Notes under the pieces: model-generated | Told to the model about the DNA's origin: nothing | What the model saw: only the letters and a program-made list of their open reading frames with translations | Databases searched by the model: none | Part shown: piece by piece, positions 53,497 to 63,252 of the stretch | Position numbering within the stretch: position 1 is the first letter of the stretch | How the letters are laid out: every line of letters starts with the position of its first letter | Assembly (NCBI GenBank): GCA_902790675.1 | Contig: CADASU010000002.1 | Coordinates: forward strand, 186,001-250,000 | Length of the DNA stretch: 64,000 nucleotides | Reading direction: 5' to 3' | Source: Oscillospiraceae bacterium | Lineage (GTDB): Bacteria; Bacillota; Clostridia; Oscillospirales; Ruminococcaceae | Made by a program: the position numbers and the translations under genes

Positions 53497-53600
53497 CTTA
53501 AAAAAACCTCCAGAATTTTCTGATAAATCAATTCATAAAGAACAATTTTACAGAAAATTTTTAACTACAATATACACTCAAAACCCATAAAATTTTTCAT

Positions 53601-54806
53601 TTATTCAAAAAAAGCCTCATGAATTACATTTACCGCACGTCCACTATCTTTTTTATTTACTAAAACAGATATTTTTATTTCACTGGTCGATATCATATTT
53701 ATATTTATTCCTGCATCATATAAAGCTTCAAACATTTTTGCTGCAACACCCGGATTAGTTTGCATTCCCGCTCCAACTATAGACACTTTAGAAATAGAGT
53801 CAGTTACTTTAATATCACCTATTCCAATAGATTCCCTTTTTTCATTAAGAATTTGTTGTGCTAATTCCATATGTTTCATTGGAACAGTAAAACTTATATC
53901 TTTCATATTATTACGCCCAATAGATTGAACTATTATATCAACATTTATATCATATTTGCTCATGAGTGCAAATATTTTATATGCGATTCCAGGCTCATCT
54001 GGCACATTTACAAGCGCGATCCTAGAAGTATCATCATCTCTTGTAACCCCTCTAATAAGCATTTTCTCCATATCAACTTTCTCCTTTACTTTTGTTCCTG
54101 AAGTATTGTTAAGACTAGATAAAACTTCTAAGTTAATATTGTATTTTTTAGCCATTTCAACCGATCTATTGTGTAAAACCTGCGCACCTAATGTTGCCAA
54201 TTCTAGCATTTCATCAAAACTAATATCTTCTAATTTAATAGAGTTTTTAACTAATCTTGGATCTGCTGTATATACCCCATCAACATCAGTATATATTTGG
54301 CACAAATCAGCTTTTAAAGCAGCAGCTATCGCAACAGCACTTGTATCGGAACCTCCTCTGCCAAGTGTTGTTATATCATCATATTTATCTGCTCCTTGAA
54401 ACCCAGCAACAATCACGATCTTATTTGAATTTAATTCATGCTCTAGCCTTGAAGTGTCAATCTTTTTAATCCTAGCATTACAGTGATCCGACCTTGTTTT
54501 AAAACCGGCCTGCCAACCAGTCAATGAAATAACCGGAAACCCAAGATTTTCAATTGCCATAGCAAGCAAAGCCATAGAAATCTGCTCTCCACTCGAAAGC
54601 AAAACATCCATTTCCCTCTTAGATGGATTTTCATTAAGTTCCCTAGCTTTAGCTTCAAAATCATCTGTTGTATCTCCTTGAGCGGACACAATAACTACAA
54701 CTTGATTTCCTTTTTGCTTTGTATCTGTAACAATCTTTGCAACATTCTTTAACCGTTCTGTGTTTGCGACAGAAGTTCCACCAAATTTCTGAACAATTAA
54801 GCTCAT
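53601..54806 (-). CDS. lysC: Aspartate kinase
   Basis: 401 residues; phosphorylates aspartate, the first step to lysine, threonine and methionine. The kinase domain starts VQKFGGTSVAN and includes TLGRGGSDTSAVAIA; two ACT domains (about 265-400) form the feedback site. It is the last gene of hom-thrB-lysC. GGGGGA precedes the ATG. Being in the threonine operon suggests threonine-type regulation, but the effector cannot be read. Confidence 0.96.
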   Translation of the reverse strand: MSLIVQKFGGTSVANTERLKNVAKIVTDTKQKGNQVVVIVSAQGDTTDDFEAKARELNENPSKREMDVLLSSGEQISMALLAMAIENLGFPVISLTGWQAGFKTRSDHCNARIKKIDTSRLEHELNSNKIVIVAGFQGADKYDDITTLGRGGSDTSAVAIAAALKADLCQIYTDVDGVYTADPRLVKNSIKLEDISFDEMLELATLGAQVLHNRSVEMAKKYNINLEVLSSLNNTSGTKVKEKVDMEKMLIRGVTRDDDTSRIALVNVPDEPGIAYKIFALMSKYDINVDIIVQSIGRNNMKDISFTVPMKHMELAQQILNEKRESIGIGDIKVTDSISKVSIVGAGMQTNPGVAAKMFEALYDAGININMISTSEIKISVLVNKKDSGRAVNVIHEAFFE

Positions 54807-54845
54807 ACAGCTTTTCCCCCAAAATTCTTATTTCATAAACAATAA

Positions 54846-55745
54846 TTAAATAATATCCACGCTGGCCCCCTCATTATCCACATCAAGACTTAAAACTTTC
54901 CATTTACCAAGATGCATTCTATTTAGTTCCGTTCTAATTTTTCTAAAAAATGACATATTACGCTTATCACAAATGGCAATAATTGACGGACCAGAACCAC
55001 TTAAACAAACTCCATATGCTCCAAATTCATAAGCTAAATTAAATATCTCATCAGCCTTATCTATTGATTTTAATCTATATGGCTGATGCAATCTATCATC
55101 AACTGCAACACTCAAATTTTCAAATTTTTCAGTGATGATAGATGAAACAAACAACGCAGACCTAGAAACATTAAAAACAGCGTCTCTATGAGAAACAACA
55201 CTAGGCAAACTTAACCGCGACTGATTAGTAGACAATTTAAAATTTGGAACAATAACAATAAATTTCAAATTTAAACTTACATCATGTTTAACGTAATACA
55301 CTTCGCCGTCATTATAAACAGAATCAACCATACCTCCAAAAAGAGCCGGCGCAACATTATCTGGATGTCCTTCTATTTCAGTGGCTAATTTTAAAATATC
55401 TGCATCATTTAACGGCAAGCCTAATAACCTATTAGCTCCCATTAACCCAGCAATAATGCACGCTGAACTACTTCCCAAGCCTCTAGTAACTGGTATTTTA
55501 CAGGTTTGATAAATTTTTAAATCAAACGGCAACCGTTCACCGCACACTTCAAACAGCCTAGCAGCCGATCTATATATAAGATTGTTATTATCCCTAAGCA
55601 TTCTAGTATGTTTAAGTGTGTCTGATTGCAAATTATCTGACCCACTAAAATAAACAAAATTATGTAAAGAGAGCGCTATCCCTAAAGTATCAAATCCTGA
55701 ACCCAAATTTGCAGTAGTTGCGGGCACTTTTACTTCTATAATCAT
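54846..55745 (-). CDS. thrB: Homoserine kinase
   Basis: 299-residue GHMP kinase that phosphorylates homoserine. It opens with KVPATTANLGSGFDTLG, has the ATP loop PVTRGLGSSSACI near 90, and the third GHMP motif GVCLSGSGPSIIA. AGGGAG is 5 nt before the ATG; it begins 13 bp after hom. thrC is not in the window. Confidence 0.96.
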   Translation of the reverse strand: MIIEVKVPATTANLGSGFDTLGIALSLHNFVYFSGSDNLQSDTLKHTRMLRDNNNLIYRSAARLFEVCGERLPFDLKIYQTCKIPVTRGLGSSSACIIAGLMGANRLLGLPLNDADILKLATEIEGHPDNVAPALFGGMVDSVYNDGEVYYVKHDVSLNLKFIVIVPNFKLSTNQSRLSLPSVVSHRDAVFNVSRSALFVSSIITEKFENLSVAVDDRLHQPYRLKSIDKADEIFNLAYEFGAYGVCLSGSGPSIIAICDKRNMSFFRKIRTELNRMHLGKWKVLSLDVDNEGASVDII

Positions 55746-55758
55746 ATACGCTCCCTGT

Positions 55759-57000
55759 CTAGTCTATAATACGCAATTTAGATAATTGCTTGAATCCATT
55801 ATTTTCCAATTCTTCAGTTAATTTTTTAACCTTATCTTCCAGCATAAAGCCTGTTTTAAAAGCAATTTCATCATCTGGCTGATTTATTCTTGAAAGTATT
55901 ACTGGCGATTCATATTTTTCAAAAATAAATTCCTTTGCTTTTTCAATATCATCAACCTTCAGTCTTAAATAAAATCGCATAATATCTTCTCTATAATTAG
56001 AAACGACCATACCATCCGATGAATCCCAAGACTGCGATATGCTCGTATTTTCAGCCTTAACCGCATAAATAACATCTGCCATAATTGCACTAGCAGTTGG
56101 CATCTTTCCAGCTCCAGCACCAACAAACAAAACTTCACCAACAGCATTACCCTTAACAACTACAGCATTATATACATCGTCTATTTTTGCCAGTTTGCTA
56201 GAAACAGGCAAAAACACAGGGCAAACCATTATAGACACCTTTCCATTTTCCAATTGTGTTGCCCTTCCAATTAATTTTATAACACATCCCATAGATTTAG
56301 CAAATTCCACATCTGCCAACGTTATGTCATTTATTCCATATTGATGAACCTCATGTGGATATATATGCTTGCCGTAAGCTAAACTTGCAAGAATACATAT
56401 TTTTCTATTTGCATCTGCTCCACCTATATCGGCTGTTGGATCTTTCTCAGCATATCCTTTCTTTTGAGCTAATTCCAAAGCCTGATCAAATGAAAAATTA
56501 TCTTTAACCATTTTGGTCATTATAAAATTTGTTGTTCCATTTAAAATTCCTTGTATATATTCTATTTTATTTGCAGCGAGGCAAAAATGTAATGGCCTAA
56601 TTATTGGCATGCCTCCTCCAACGCTAGCTTCAAATAAATAATTAACATTATTTTCTTTAGCAATAGCTAGAAGTTTATCGCCTTTTTGAGCAACCAATTC
56701 TTTATTAGACGTCACAACACTCTTTCCAGCTTGCAATAAAGCCTTGGTAAATTCATAACTAGGGTTCAACCCCCCCATAGCTTCAACAACAATGGATATA
56801 CTATCATCATTTAATATATCATTAAAATCCTTAGTAAACAAATCAGAATAAGGCAAATCATTAAATTCACGCAAATCTAAAATTCTAGTAATTCTAATTT
56901 GCTGTCCTGCCCTCGAGCATATATTGTCTGCGTTTATATTTAAAACCTCTACAACTCCCGAGCCCACAGTGCCATGTCCCATTATGGCAATATTAACCAT
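55759..57000 (-). CDS. hom: Homoserine dehydrogenase
   Basis: 413 residues; reduces aspartate semialdehyde to homoserine. Dinucleotide motif IMGHGTVGSGVVEVL at the N-terminus, catalytic-domain block GILNGTTNFIMTKM and KKGYAEKDPTADIGG, then a C-terminal ACT domain (about 335-413) for feedback. GAGGAGG precedes the ATG. First main gene of the operon. Confidence 0.96.
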   Translation of the reverse strand: MVNIAIMGHGTVGSGVVEVLNINADNICSRAGQQIRITRILDLREFNDLPYSDLFTKDFNDILNDDSISIVVEAMGGLNPSYEFTKALLQAGKSVVTSNKELVAQKGDKLLAIAKENNVNYLFEASVGGGMPIIRPLHFCLAANKIEYIQGILNGTTNFIMTKMVKDNFSFDQALELAQKKGYAEKDPTADIGGADANRKICILASLAYGKHIYPHEVHQYGINDITLADVEFAKSMGCVIKLIGRATQLENGKVSIMVCPVFLPVSSKLAKIDDVYNAVVVKGNAVGEVLFVGAGAGKMPTASAIMADVIYAVKAENTSISQSWDSSDGMVVSNYREDIMRFYLRLKVDDIEKAKEFIFEKYESPVILSRINQPDDEIAFKTGFMLEDKVKKLTEELENNGFKQLSKLRIID

Positions 57001-57086
57001 TAAATTTCCTCCTCTAAATTTATATATTAAACAAGAAAAAGTTTAAACCAAATTCATTTTTTATTAAATATGTTAAGTTAGTAAAT

Positions 57087-57218
57087 TTACAGGTCACTGT
57101 CTGTAGACATGTATTGTGGAAAAAATTCACTCATAATATATTTAACTAATTTTAAAGCATAAAAAGATGTTGCTAAAGATAAAACTATAAAACACAAAAT
57201 TTTTAAAAACATTTTCAT
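57087..57218 (-). CDS. 43-residue single-helix membrane protein upstream of hom
   Basis: Small ORF with a GAAGGAG ribosome site about 10 nt before ATG (a second ATG follows two codons on). The product has one hydrophobic stretch (about 4-22, FLKILCFIVLSLATSFYA) and a short acidic tail ending STDSDL. It lies between the operon promoter and hom, so it is transcribed with hom-thrB-lysC. No threonine or methionine run is present, so it is not a classic attenuator peptide. Function unknown. Confidence 0.6.
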   Translation of the reverse strand: MKMFLKILCFIVLSLATSFYALKLVKYIMSEFFPQYMSTDSDL

Positions 57219-57276
57219 ATTTTCAGCGCTCCTTCAAACAAGAAATCACAATTCAACACACGCGAATTTATAGAAC

Positions 57277-57305
57277 ATTATAACACAATATAAATCTCAA
57301 TTCAA
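57277..57305 (-). promoter_or_regulatory. Promoter of the hom-thrB-lysC operon
   Basis: TTGAAT (57300-57305), 17-nt spacer, TATAAT (57277-57282) on the minus strand, upstream of the 43-residue ORF. Confidence 0.78.
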
Positions 57306-57391
57306 TAACATTAATAGCAAAAATTATTGAATTACTATTGCAATCAAAAAATAATAATTATAGTTAATTTAGGTTCATAAATTTAATATCC

Positions 57392-57421
57392 TTGACTAAA
57401 ATACATTTAAAGAAGTATAAT
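57392..57421 (+). promoter_or_regulatory. Promoter of the flavodiiron protein gene
   Basis: TTGACT (57392-57397), 18-nt spacer, TATAAT (57416-57421). Confidence 0.75.
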
Positions 57422-57474
57422 TATTTTGAATAAAAAAGCAATTGTGCTTAATAATCCTTGGAGGTATTTATTTT

Positions 57475-58680
57475 ATGAAAAACAAAATTTCAGATAGCGT
57501 ATTTAATGTTGGAATTTTAAATCCAAATATTAGAATTGCAGATGTTGTAATAAAAACTAATAATGGAACTAGCTATAATTCATATATAGTAAAAGGCTCT
57601 GATAAAACCGCTTTAATCGAAACAGCTCACAAAGATTTCTTTCAAAATTATTTACAAAATATAGAGGAAGTAATAAGCATAGACGAAATTGACTACATAG
57701 TTATGAATCACAATGAGCCGGATCATTCTGGATCTATTTCAAAACTTATTGAATTGAATCCTAATCTAACAATAGTAACTAGTCCTGCTGGTGCAATATA
57801 TTTGAAAAACATTATAAACAAACCAGAACTAAAAATAAAAGTTGTAAAAGATGGAGACTGTTTGAGCCTTGGAAACAAAAATTTACAATTTATATCAGCT
57901 CCATTTCTGCATTGGCCTGATTCTATGTTCACTTGGCTTGTTGAAGACAAAGTCTTGTTTTCGTGTGATTTCTTAGGCTGTCATTACTGCGAACCATATA
58001 CAATGGATATTAATATTACTAATAAAGAAGCCTATTTAGCAAGTTTGCAAGTCTATTATAGCGCAATATTTTCACCTTTTAAAAAATATGTTCTAAATGG
58101 ATTGTCTAAAATTAGCAATTTAGAATTATCTTTTGTCTGTCCTAGTCATGGTCCAGTTTTAACAAAAGACGGCATATTATTTGAAATTATTGAGCAATAT
58201 AAAGCATGGAGCGATTTGCAAAAAAGCTCAACCCCCAGCATACCAATTTTTTACTGTTCTGCATATGGTAACACTGAGCTCATAGCTAAAGCAATATCTA
58301 AAGGCATAAAAAATCAAATATCCAATGTTAGAATACCTTTATATAATATAGTTGAACATAACACAGCTGATTTAGCCAATGAGTTAAACTCGTCCGATGC
58401 CTTCTTAATTGGCTCACCAACCATAAACAAAAATTCAGTAACTCCCATATGGAACCTCCTATCAACAATAGATGCTATAAACAATGCAAAAAAGCCTACT
58501 GCAACTTTCGGATCTTTTGGCTGGAGCGGAGAAGCAACTGAACAAATTTCAAGTTATATGTCTTCAATGAAGCTGGCTGTATTCGAAGAAAAATTTAAAG
58601 TATGTTTTGTTCCAACAGAACAAGATTTAAAAAATGCTACTTCATTTGGAGAAAAATTTGCCCAATCACTTAATATTTAA
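57475..58680 (+). CDS. fprA: Flavodiiron protein (FprA-type oxygen/NO reductase)
   Basis: 401 residues. The N-terminal metallo-beta-lactamase-like di-iron domain has ligands in HNEPDHSG, a later HWPDSM, CDFLGCH and CPSHGPV; the C-terminal flavodoxin domain (from about 255) binds FMN with CSAYGNTELIAKAI. It reduces O2 to water, or NO to N2O, protecting anaerobes. The ATG at 57475 has GGAGG 10 nt upstream; the earlier in-frame ATG has none. Rubrerythrin elsewhere in the window complements it. Confidence 0.95.
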   Translation: MKNKISDSVFNVGILNPNIRIADVVIKTNNGTSYNSYIVKGSDKTALIETAHKDFFQNYLQNIEEVISIDEIDYIVMNHNEPDHSGSISKLIELNPNLTIVTSPAGAIYLKNIINKPELKIKVVKDGDCLSLGNKNLQFISAPFLHWPDSMFTWLVEDKVLFSCDFLGCHYCEPYTMDINITNKEAYLASLQVYYSAIFSPFKKYVLNGLSKISNLELSFVCPSHGPVLTKDGILFEIIEQYKAWSDLQKSSTPSIPIFYCSAYGNTELIAKAISKGIKNQISNVRIPLYNIVEHNTADLANELNSSDAFLIGSPTINKNSVTPIWNLLSTIDAINNAKKPTATFGSFGWSGEATEQISSYMSSMKLAVFEEKFKVCFVPTEQDLKNATSFGEKFAQSLNI

Positions 58681-58749
58681 TTAAAGATATTGTGGTTGAA
58701 TATTTTTAATTCTATTTCAAATAATAGAATTAAAGGAGCGTGATTTAAA

Positions 58750-58908
58750 GTGAATATTAGCAACAATAATAAAAACACAAAAAAATCAAATGCACCTACA
58801 ACCATATATTCAACCAATAACAAAAATAAAAATTCAATTAAAAAGTCTTGCCTAAACGCACCTACTAAAATATATACGCCTAATAATAAAAACTTAAATA
58901 ATGACTAA
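58750..58908 (+). CDS. 52-residue Asn/Lys-rich protein with duplicated NAPTxIYxxNNKN motif
   Basis: Short ORF starting at GTG; AAAGGAG lies about 13 nt upstream, slightly far. The product is hydrophilic and basic, with two near copies of a 13-residue motif: NAPTTIYSTNNKN and NAPTKIYTPNNKN. It has one cysteine and no hydrophobic segment. A terminator follows at once. It lies 69 bp after fprA and may share its transcript. I do not recognise a family. The preserved protein-level repeat speaks for real coding. Confidence 0.55.
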   Translation: MNISNNNKNTKKSNAPTTIYSTNNKNKNSIKKSCLNAPTKIYTPNNKNLNND

Positions 58909-58929
58909 TATTTACAATTCCTTGTAGTA

Positions 58930-58978
58930 AAAAATAACCAAGAAACGATAAAAGCGTCGCTTCCTGGTTGTTTTTTTA
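58930..58978. terminator. Bidirectional terminator between the microprotein and ClpE-like gene
   Basis: Stem AACCAAGAAACG/CGCTTCCTGGTT with two mismatches, flanked by A6 on the left and T7 on the right. Confidence 0.85.
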
Positions 58979-59000
58979 TTTAACTAAAACTTTAGCCAAA

Positions 59001-61241
59001 TTAATTTAATGAAAATATAACTTCACCATCTTGCTCAGAAAGTGATATTTTTTCTAAGCCATCTTCAGAATCAATAATTAAATTTGCAATTAAATCTTCT
59101 ACTTTTTTTCTAATTTCTTTTCTCAAATCACGAGCCCCATATTTTCCATCTCTCAAAGGCTCTATTAAATAATTAACTAGTTTATCATCATATTCAAAAT
59201 CAATTCCTCTTTCCGATAGAACCTCTTTTGTTTCATTTAACATCAAGCAAGCAATAGATTTCAAATTGCTATCGGTTAATTTGTTAAACACAACTATTTC
59301 ATCAACACGAGCAATAAATTCAGGCCTCAAAAAGCCTTCTAAAGCCTTTCTAGCTTTCTCGCTACTCATTTGATTATATGTTTTATCAAATCCAACAACG
59401 CCAGTTTTGTCAGCGCTTCCAGCATTTGAGGTCATAATTATAATAGTATTTTCAAAATTAACAGATCTGCCATGAGAGTCTTTTACCTTTCCTTCATCTA
59501 AAATCTGTAAAAGTAAATTCATAACATCTGGATGTGCTTTTTCAATCTCATCAAATAGTATTACAGAATATGGCCGCCTTCTAACTTGCTCAGTTAACTG
59601 CCCCGCATCATCATACCCAACATATCCTGGAGGAGAGCCAGTCAGTTTAGAAACCGCATGCTTTTCCATATATTCAGACATATCTAAACGTATTAACGTA
59701 TCTACTCCATCAAACAGCGTATTAGATAATACTTTAACCAATTCCGTCTTACCAACTCCAGTAGGGCCAACAAATATAAAGGATGCTGGCCTACGACGCT
59801 TGGAAATCTGAACCCTATGGCGCCGAACTGCCATAGAAACCAAATCAACAGCAACATCTTGACCCACTATTTTGGTTTTTAATTCCATATTTAAATTTTT
59901 CAATTTAGAATTTTCACTTTGTTCTATTTTAGATGCAGGTATACCTGTCCACAACTCAATAACCCTAGCCAAATCTTTATGCTCAACAAATATTGAAGAA
60001 ACGTCTTCACTTGCACTCTTAATTTCTTGATCTACCTTACTAAGTTCAGCCTTTATTTCAGCAATTTTTTGATAATTAGGTTCACTCGTTTCAGTTTCCA
60101 ATTCCTCTTCTTGCTTTTTCAACTTTTTTTGATTATCTAACAAGCGTTCATAGTGAGTTATTTCCTTGCTACGCAAAGACCTGCAAGCACATGCCTCATC
60201 TAAAAGATCAATTGCTTTATCCGGCAAATATCTATCATTTATATATCTTTCCGACAAAACAACACAATCAAATAATGTCTGAGGTTTTACTTTTACATTA
60301 TGGTGTTTCTCGTAATATGCCTTTATTCCTTTTAGTATATTTATACTATCTTCTACGTTTGGTTCTTCAACAGTTACTGGCTGAAAGCGCCTCTCTAATG
60401 CAGAATCTTCTTCAATATACTTACGATATTCATTAAATGTTGTAGCACCAATAATCTGAATTTCTCCTCTAGATAGCGCTGGCTTCATTATATTAGCCGC
60501 ACTCATCGAACCACCTTCTGAATCACCAGTTCCAATAAGTGTGTGTATTTCATCAATAAATAATATAATGTTTCCGGCTTTTTTCACTTCTGATATTAGC
60601 CCTTTAACTCTGCTCTCAAACTGCCCTCTAAATTGAGTTCCTGCAACCAAAGCCGTCATATCAATTAAATATATTTCTTTGTTCATCAGCTTATATGGAA
60701 CATCTCCCATGGCCACTTTTTGAGCTATTCCCTCAACTATAGCCGTTTTACCAACTCCAGGCTCTCCTATAAGACATGGATTGTTCTTAGTTCTTCTAGA
60801 TAAAATTTGAATCATTCTATATATTTCTTTATCTCGCCCAATAACTCTATCTAACTTATTAAACTTAGCTTGTTTGGTTAAATTAACTCCAAAATTATTT
60901 AAATATTTATATTTAGATTTTTCTTTTTTCTTTTTAGTATCTGTTGCATTATCATTGGAAGCACCGTGATCTGTCATTTCTTTGTTAGTAAAACTCGATA
61001 TGAAAGGATTTAACAGGCCTGCTCCACCATGTTCAAAGTCCTCTCCTCCAAACATACCCATTATTTGATTACTAACATTTTCCAAATCTTCTATTCCAAT
61101 TTTATCCGCTATTTCATTAATTTGCGGTATATTTAGTTCTTTGGCACATTTAAAGCAAAGACCCTCAGAAACAGGCTTTCCATCAATTTCTTTGCTAACA
61201 AATATAACTGCCATTCTTTTTTTACATCTACTACAGAGCAT
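59001..61241 (-). CDS. clpE: ClpE-like AAA+ unfoldase with N-terminal zinc finger
   Basis: 746 residues. Instead of a Clp_N domain it begins with a four-cysteine zinc finger, C3-x2-C6-x22-C29-x2-C32, the arrangement of ClpE and McsA. Two AAA+ modules follow: GEPGVGKTA with FIDEIHT, and GPTGVGKTE with FDEIEKAHPDV. A coiled-coil middle domain (about 395-455) separates them. A VGF tripeptide (GVVGFDKTY) fits the ClpP-docking loop. In Bacillus ClpE is a heat-induced ClpP partner; a CtsR operator is not obvious here. AAAGGAG precedes the ATG. Confidence 0.9.
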   Translation of the reverse strand: MLCSRCKKRMAVIFVSKEIDGKPVSEGLCFKCAKELNIPQINEIADKIGIEDLENVSNQIMGMFGGEDFEHGGAGLLNPFISSFTNKEMTDHGASNDNATDTKKKKEKSKYKYLNNFGVNLTKQAKFNKLDRVIGRDKEIYRMIQILSRRTKNNPCLIGEPGVGKTAIVEGIAQKVAMGDVPYKLMNKEIYLIDMTALVAGTQFRGQFESRVKGLISEVKKAGNIILFIDEIHTLIGTGDSEGGSMSAANIMKPALSRGEIQIIGATTFNEYRKYIEEDSALERRFQPVTVEEPNVEDSINILKGIKAYYEKHHNVKVKPQTLFDCVVLSERYINDRYLPDKAIDLLDEACACRSLRSKEITHYERLLDNQKKLKKQEEELETETSEPNYQKIAEIKAELSKVDQEIKSASEDVSSIFVEHKDLARVIELWTGIPASKIEQSENSKLKNLNMELKTKIVGQDVAVDLVSMAVRRHRVQISKRRRPASFIFVGPTGVGKTELVKVLSNTLFDGVDTLIRLDMSEYMEKHAVSKLTGSPPGYVGYDDAGQLTEQVRRRPYSVILFDEIEKAHPDVMNLLLQILDEGKVKDSHGRSVNFENTIIIMTSNAGSADKTGVVGFDKTYNQMSSEKARKALEGFLRPEFIARVDEIVVFNKLTDSNLKSIACLMLNETKEVLSERGIDFEYDDKLVNYLIEPLRDGKYGARDLRKEIRKKVEDLIANLIIDSEDGLEKISLSEQDGEVIFSLN

Positions 61242-61279
61242 ATATGTTCTCCTTTGATAAGTTTAAATTCTATTTAATT

Positions 61280-61307
61280 ATTATAACATAATATAAAAAA
61301 CTCCCAA
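61280..61307 (-). promoter_or_regulatory. Possible promoter of clpE
   Basis: TTGGGA (61302-61307), 16-nt spacer, TATAAT (61280-61285) on the minus strand. Confidence 0.45.
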
Positions 61308-61400
61308 TATAATTATGCAACATTATTAAAAATTTTTCAAGACCATAATATAAACAAATTGACAACAAAGCTCAAACAATATTTTAAATTAATATAAAAT

Positions 61401-62111
61401 TTACTTAATAAAAGGGATAAATTTGTAAAACATAAAAAATAAATGTGTTTCATTTATTATGCCCGTATTTATCCAACTCATTTCATTTTTAGTAATTAAT
61501 ATTACAACAAAAGCAATTATTGCAATGATAAACAGCAAAATGCCCGCTTTAACCACTCCACATAGGCCTCCCAAAAGTCCATTCAGAGCTCCAATTACAG
61601 GCATTCTTTCCAAAACACTAGTCAGCATATATATATATCTAAATAAAAGTTTAACAGCCGCAAATAAAACAAAAAATGCTACTATTGATATAATCATTAT
61701 TACATATGGCCTAAAAATTTGATTTGTTATTGCGCTAGAGGCAGAGCTTAAATCATTTTTAGCAATAAAACCCCCAGCCACATCATCTATTGTTTTATTA
61801 CCTATCAAATGTGACGTTAACCAGTCTGGTATTATACTAGATATTTTATTAGCACTATTCATAACATTTCCTGAACTTAAAGAATTATTTAATGTGTTAA
61901 ATATATCGTGTTCAACATTTGCTTTTATAAAATTATCAAAAACAATTTGAGAAACAAATCTTCCCAAAAAATTTGCAATAAAAAAACTAACACAATAGCT
62001 AATCAAAGATAATATACTACGCAAAAATCCTTTTTTATATGAAAAGATAACACTAGATATTATCACAAAAATAACAACTGCATCATAAACAATAGGCATA
62101 AATAAATACAT
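61401..62111 (-). CDS. CvpA family membrane protein
   Basis: 236 residues with four main membrane segments: two near the N-terminus (about 8-55) with the CvpA pattern YKKGFLRSILSLISY, and two in the C-terminal half with VIGALNGLLGGLCGVVKAGI. A soluble extracytoplasmic stretch lies between. CvpA proteins affect envelope integrity and colicin V export in other bacteria; here the role is unknown. ATG at 62111 with AAAGGAG upstream, 13 bp after a DUF5711 gene, so they are an operon. Confidence 0.85.
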   Translation of the reverse strand: MYLFMPIVYDAVVIFVIISSVIFSYKKGFLRSILSLISYCVSFFIANFLGRFVSQIVFDNFIKANVEHDIFNTLNNSLSSGNVMNSANKISSIIPDWLTSHLIGNKTIDDVAGGFIAKNDLSSASSAITNQIFRPYVIMIISIVAFFVLFAAVKLLFRYIYMLTSVLERMPVIGALNGLLGGLCGVVKAGILLFIIAIIAFVVILITKNEMSWINTGIINETHLFFMFYKFIPFIK

Positions 62112-62124
62112 ACAATTTCTCCTT

Positions 62125-63252
62125 TTACCGTAGCGCAAATTTATATATTCGATTCATAGATATATCATACGCAAATGAATCTATACAAATAATTCTATCA
62201 ACATTTTGTTTATTATTGACAGTATTTAAAATTTTTAATTGCATATCACAGCAAATAACCGAATTATCCGTTAAAACTATAACGTTTCTGCCATCACTAT
62301 CAATATTTCTTATCTTTTCCTTAAACTGATTTTGCGCAATTTCTTCACCAAAATCATCATAAACAACTAAATTTCCCATAGCCTTAGAGTCTTCACTAAA
62401 TAAAATAACTATGTAATTATTTCGTGTTAAAACATATTTAGATAATTTGTCTACATATGTTTTTTCTTTCAAAATACTCCCATTACTGTCTAAAAAAACA
62501 AGCTTATTTTCACAAATAATTCGTATATTTCCCCTATCGCAGCTTATAGCAATCGGCATACAATTTCCAATATTAGTTTTAAACAATTCTTGTTTATTAG
62601 CAAAATTTAAACCATAAACAGTTCCTTTTGTTATTCCATCATTAGCTCCCATGGTTGTAACAACACAGCCATTACCATTATCGGTAAAGCAAAAATCAAT
62701 AATTATATTTTCAGCTGAATTCCACTTAAAAATTTGATTAGACGATCTATCATATATAACTAAACTACATGCATATTTTTCATCTTCAGTTACTAATGCG
62801 ACGTTACCATTTTCAGCAACTTTTCCCAATATTATTTTATTTTCCACTATGTTTTTAGCTAATGTTTCGTTGCTTTTTTCTACACTATAACCTGTTCCAC
62901 CTTGTTCATATAAAAGAGTTTTATCGTTGCAACTATTAATTACCGGTTGTATAGCGGTATTATTTACAGTTCGTAATTTTATTCCACTTAATGAATAAAA
63001 ATCAAGTTGCTTATTTGTTAAAACAGAAAAGCCAGTTTCGTTTCTCTGAAAATCTATAGCCGAGTCTCCTGAAAGTAAAACAGGATAATTAGAAGTATCT
63101 TGACTACATATTCTCTGATTAATAAATAAATTCCAAATCAAAATAAAAAAAGCCAAAACAAAAAAAACAACCATAAAATATTTTAAATATTTGTAAAAAA
63201 TTTTTTTGCGTCTTTTTTGTCTATATACATTTATATTTAACCTTTCATTCAT
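62125..63252 (-). CDS. DUF5711-type membrane-anchored beta-propeller-like protein
   Basis: 375 residues from the ATG with GGAGG upstream. A basic N-terminus, one membrane helix (about 23-45), then an extracytoplasmic domain of repeated short strands (SVLTNKQLDFYS, NGNVALVTEDEK, NNYIVILFSED) as in WD/PQQ-like propellers, matching the DUF5711 pattern. Function unknown. It lies between truA and cvpA on the same strand, a common arrangement in Clostridia suggesting an envelope role. Confidence 0.8.
   Translation of the reverse strand: MNERLNINVYRQKRRKKIFYKYLKYFMVVFFVLAFFILIWNLFINQRICSQDTSNYPVLLSGDSAIDFQRNETGFSVLTNKQLDFYSLSGIKLRTVNNTAIQPVINSCNDKTLLYEQGGTGYSVEKSNETLAKNIVENKIILGKVAENGNVALVTEDEKYACSLVIYDRSSNQIFKWNSAENIIIDFCFTDNGNGCVVTTMGANDGITKGTVYGLNFANKQELFKTNIGNCMPIAISCDRGNIRIICENKLVFLDSNGSILKEKTYVDKLSKYVLTRNNYIVILFSEDSKAMGNLVVYDDFGEEIAQNQFKEKIRNIDSDGRNVIVLTDNSVICCDMQLKILNTVNNKQNVDRIICIDSFAYDISMNRIYKFALR

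Noticed and set aside
61242-61400. CtsR or CIRCE heat-shock operator before clpE
   Set aside because: I found neither the GGTCAAA heptad repeat nor the CIRCE inverted repeat.
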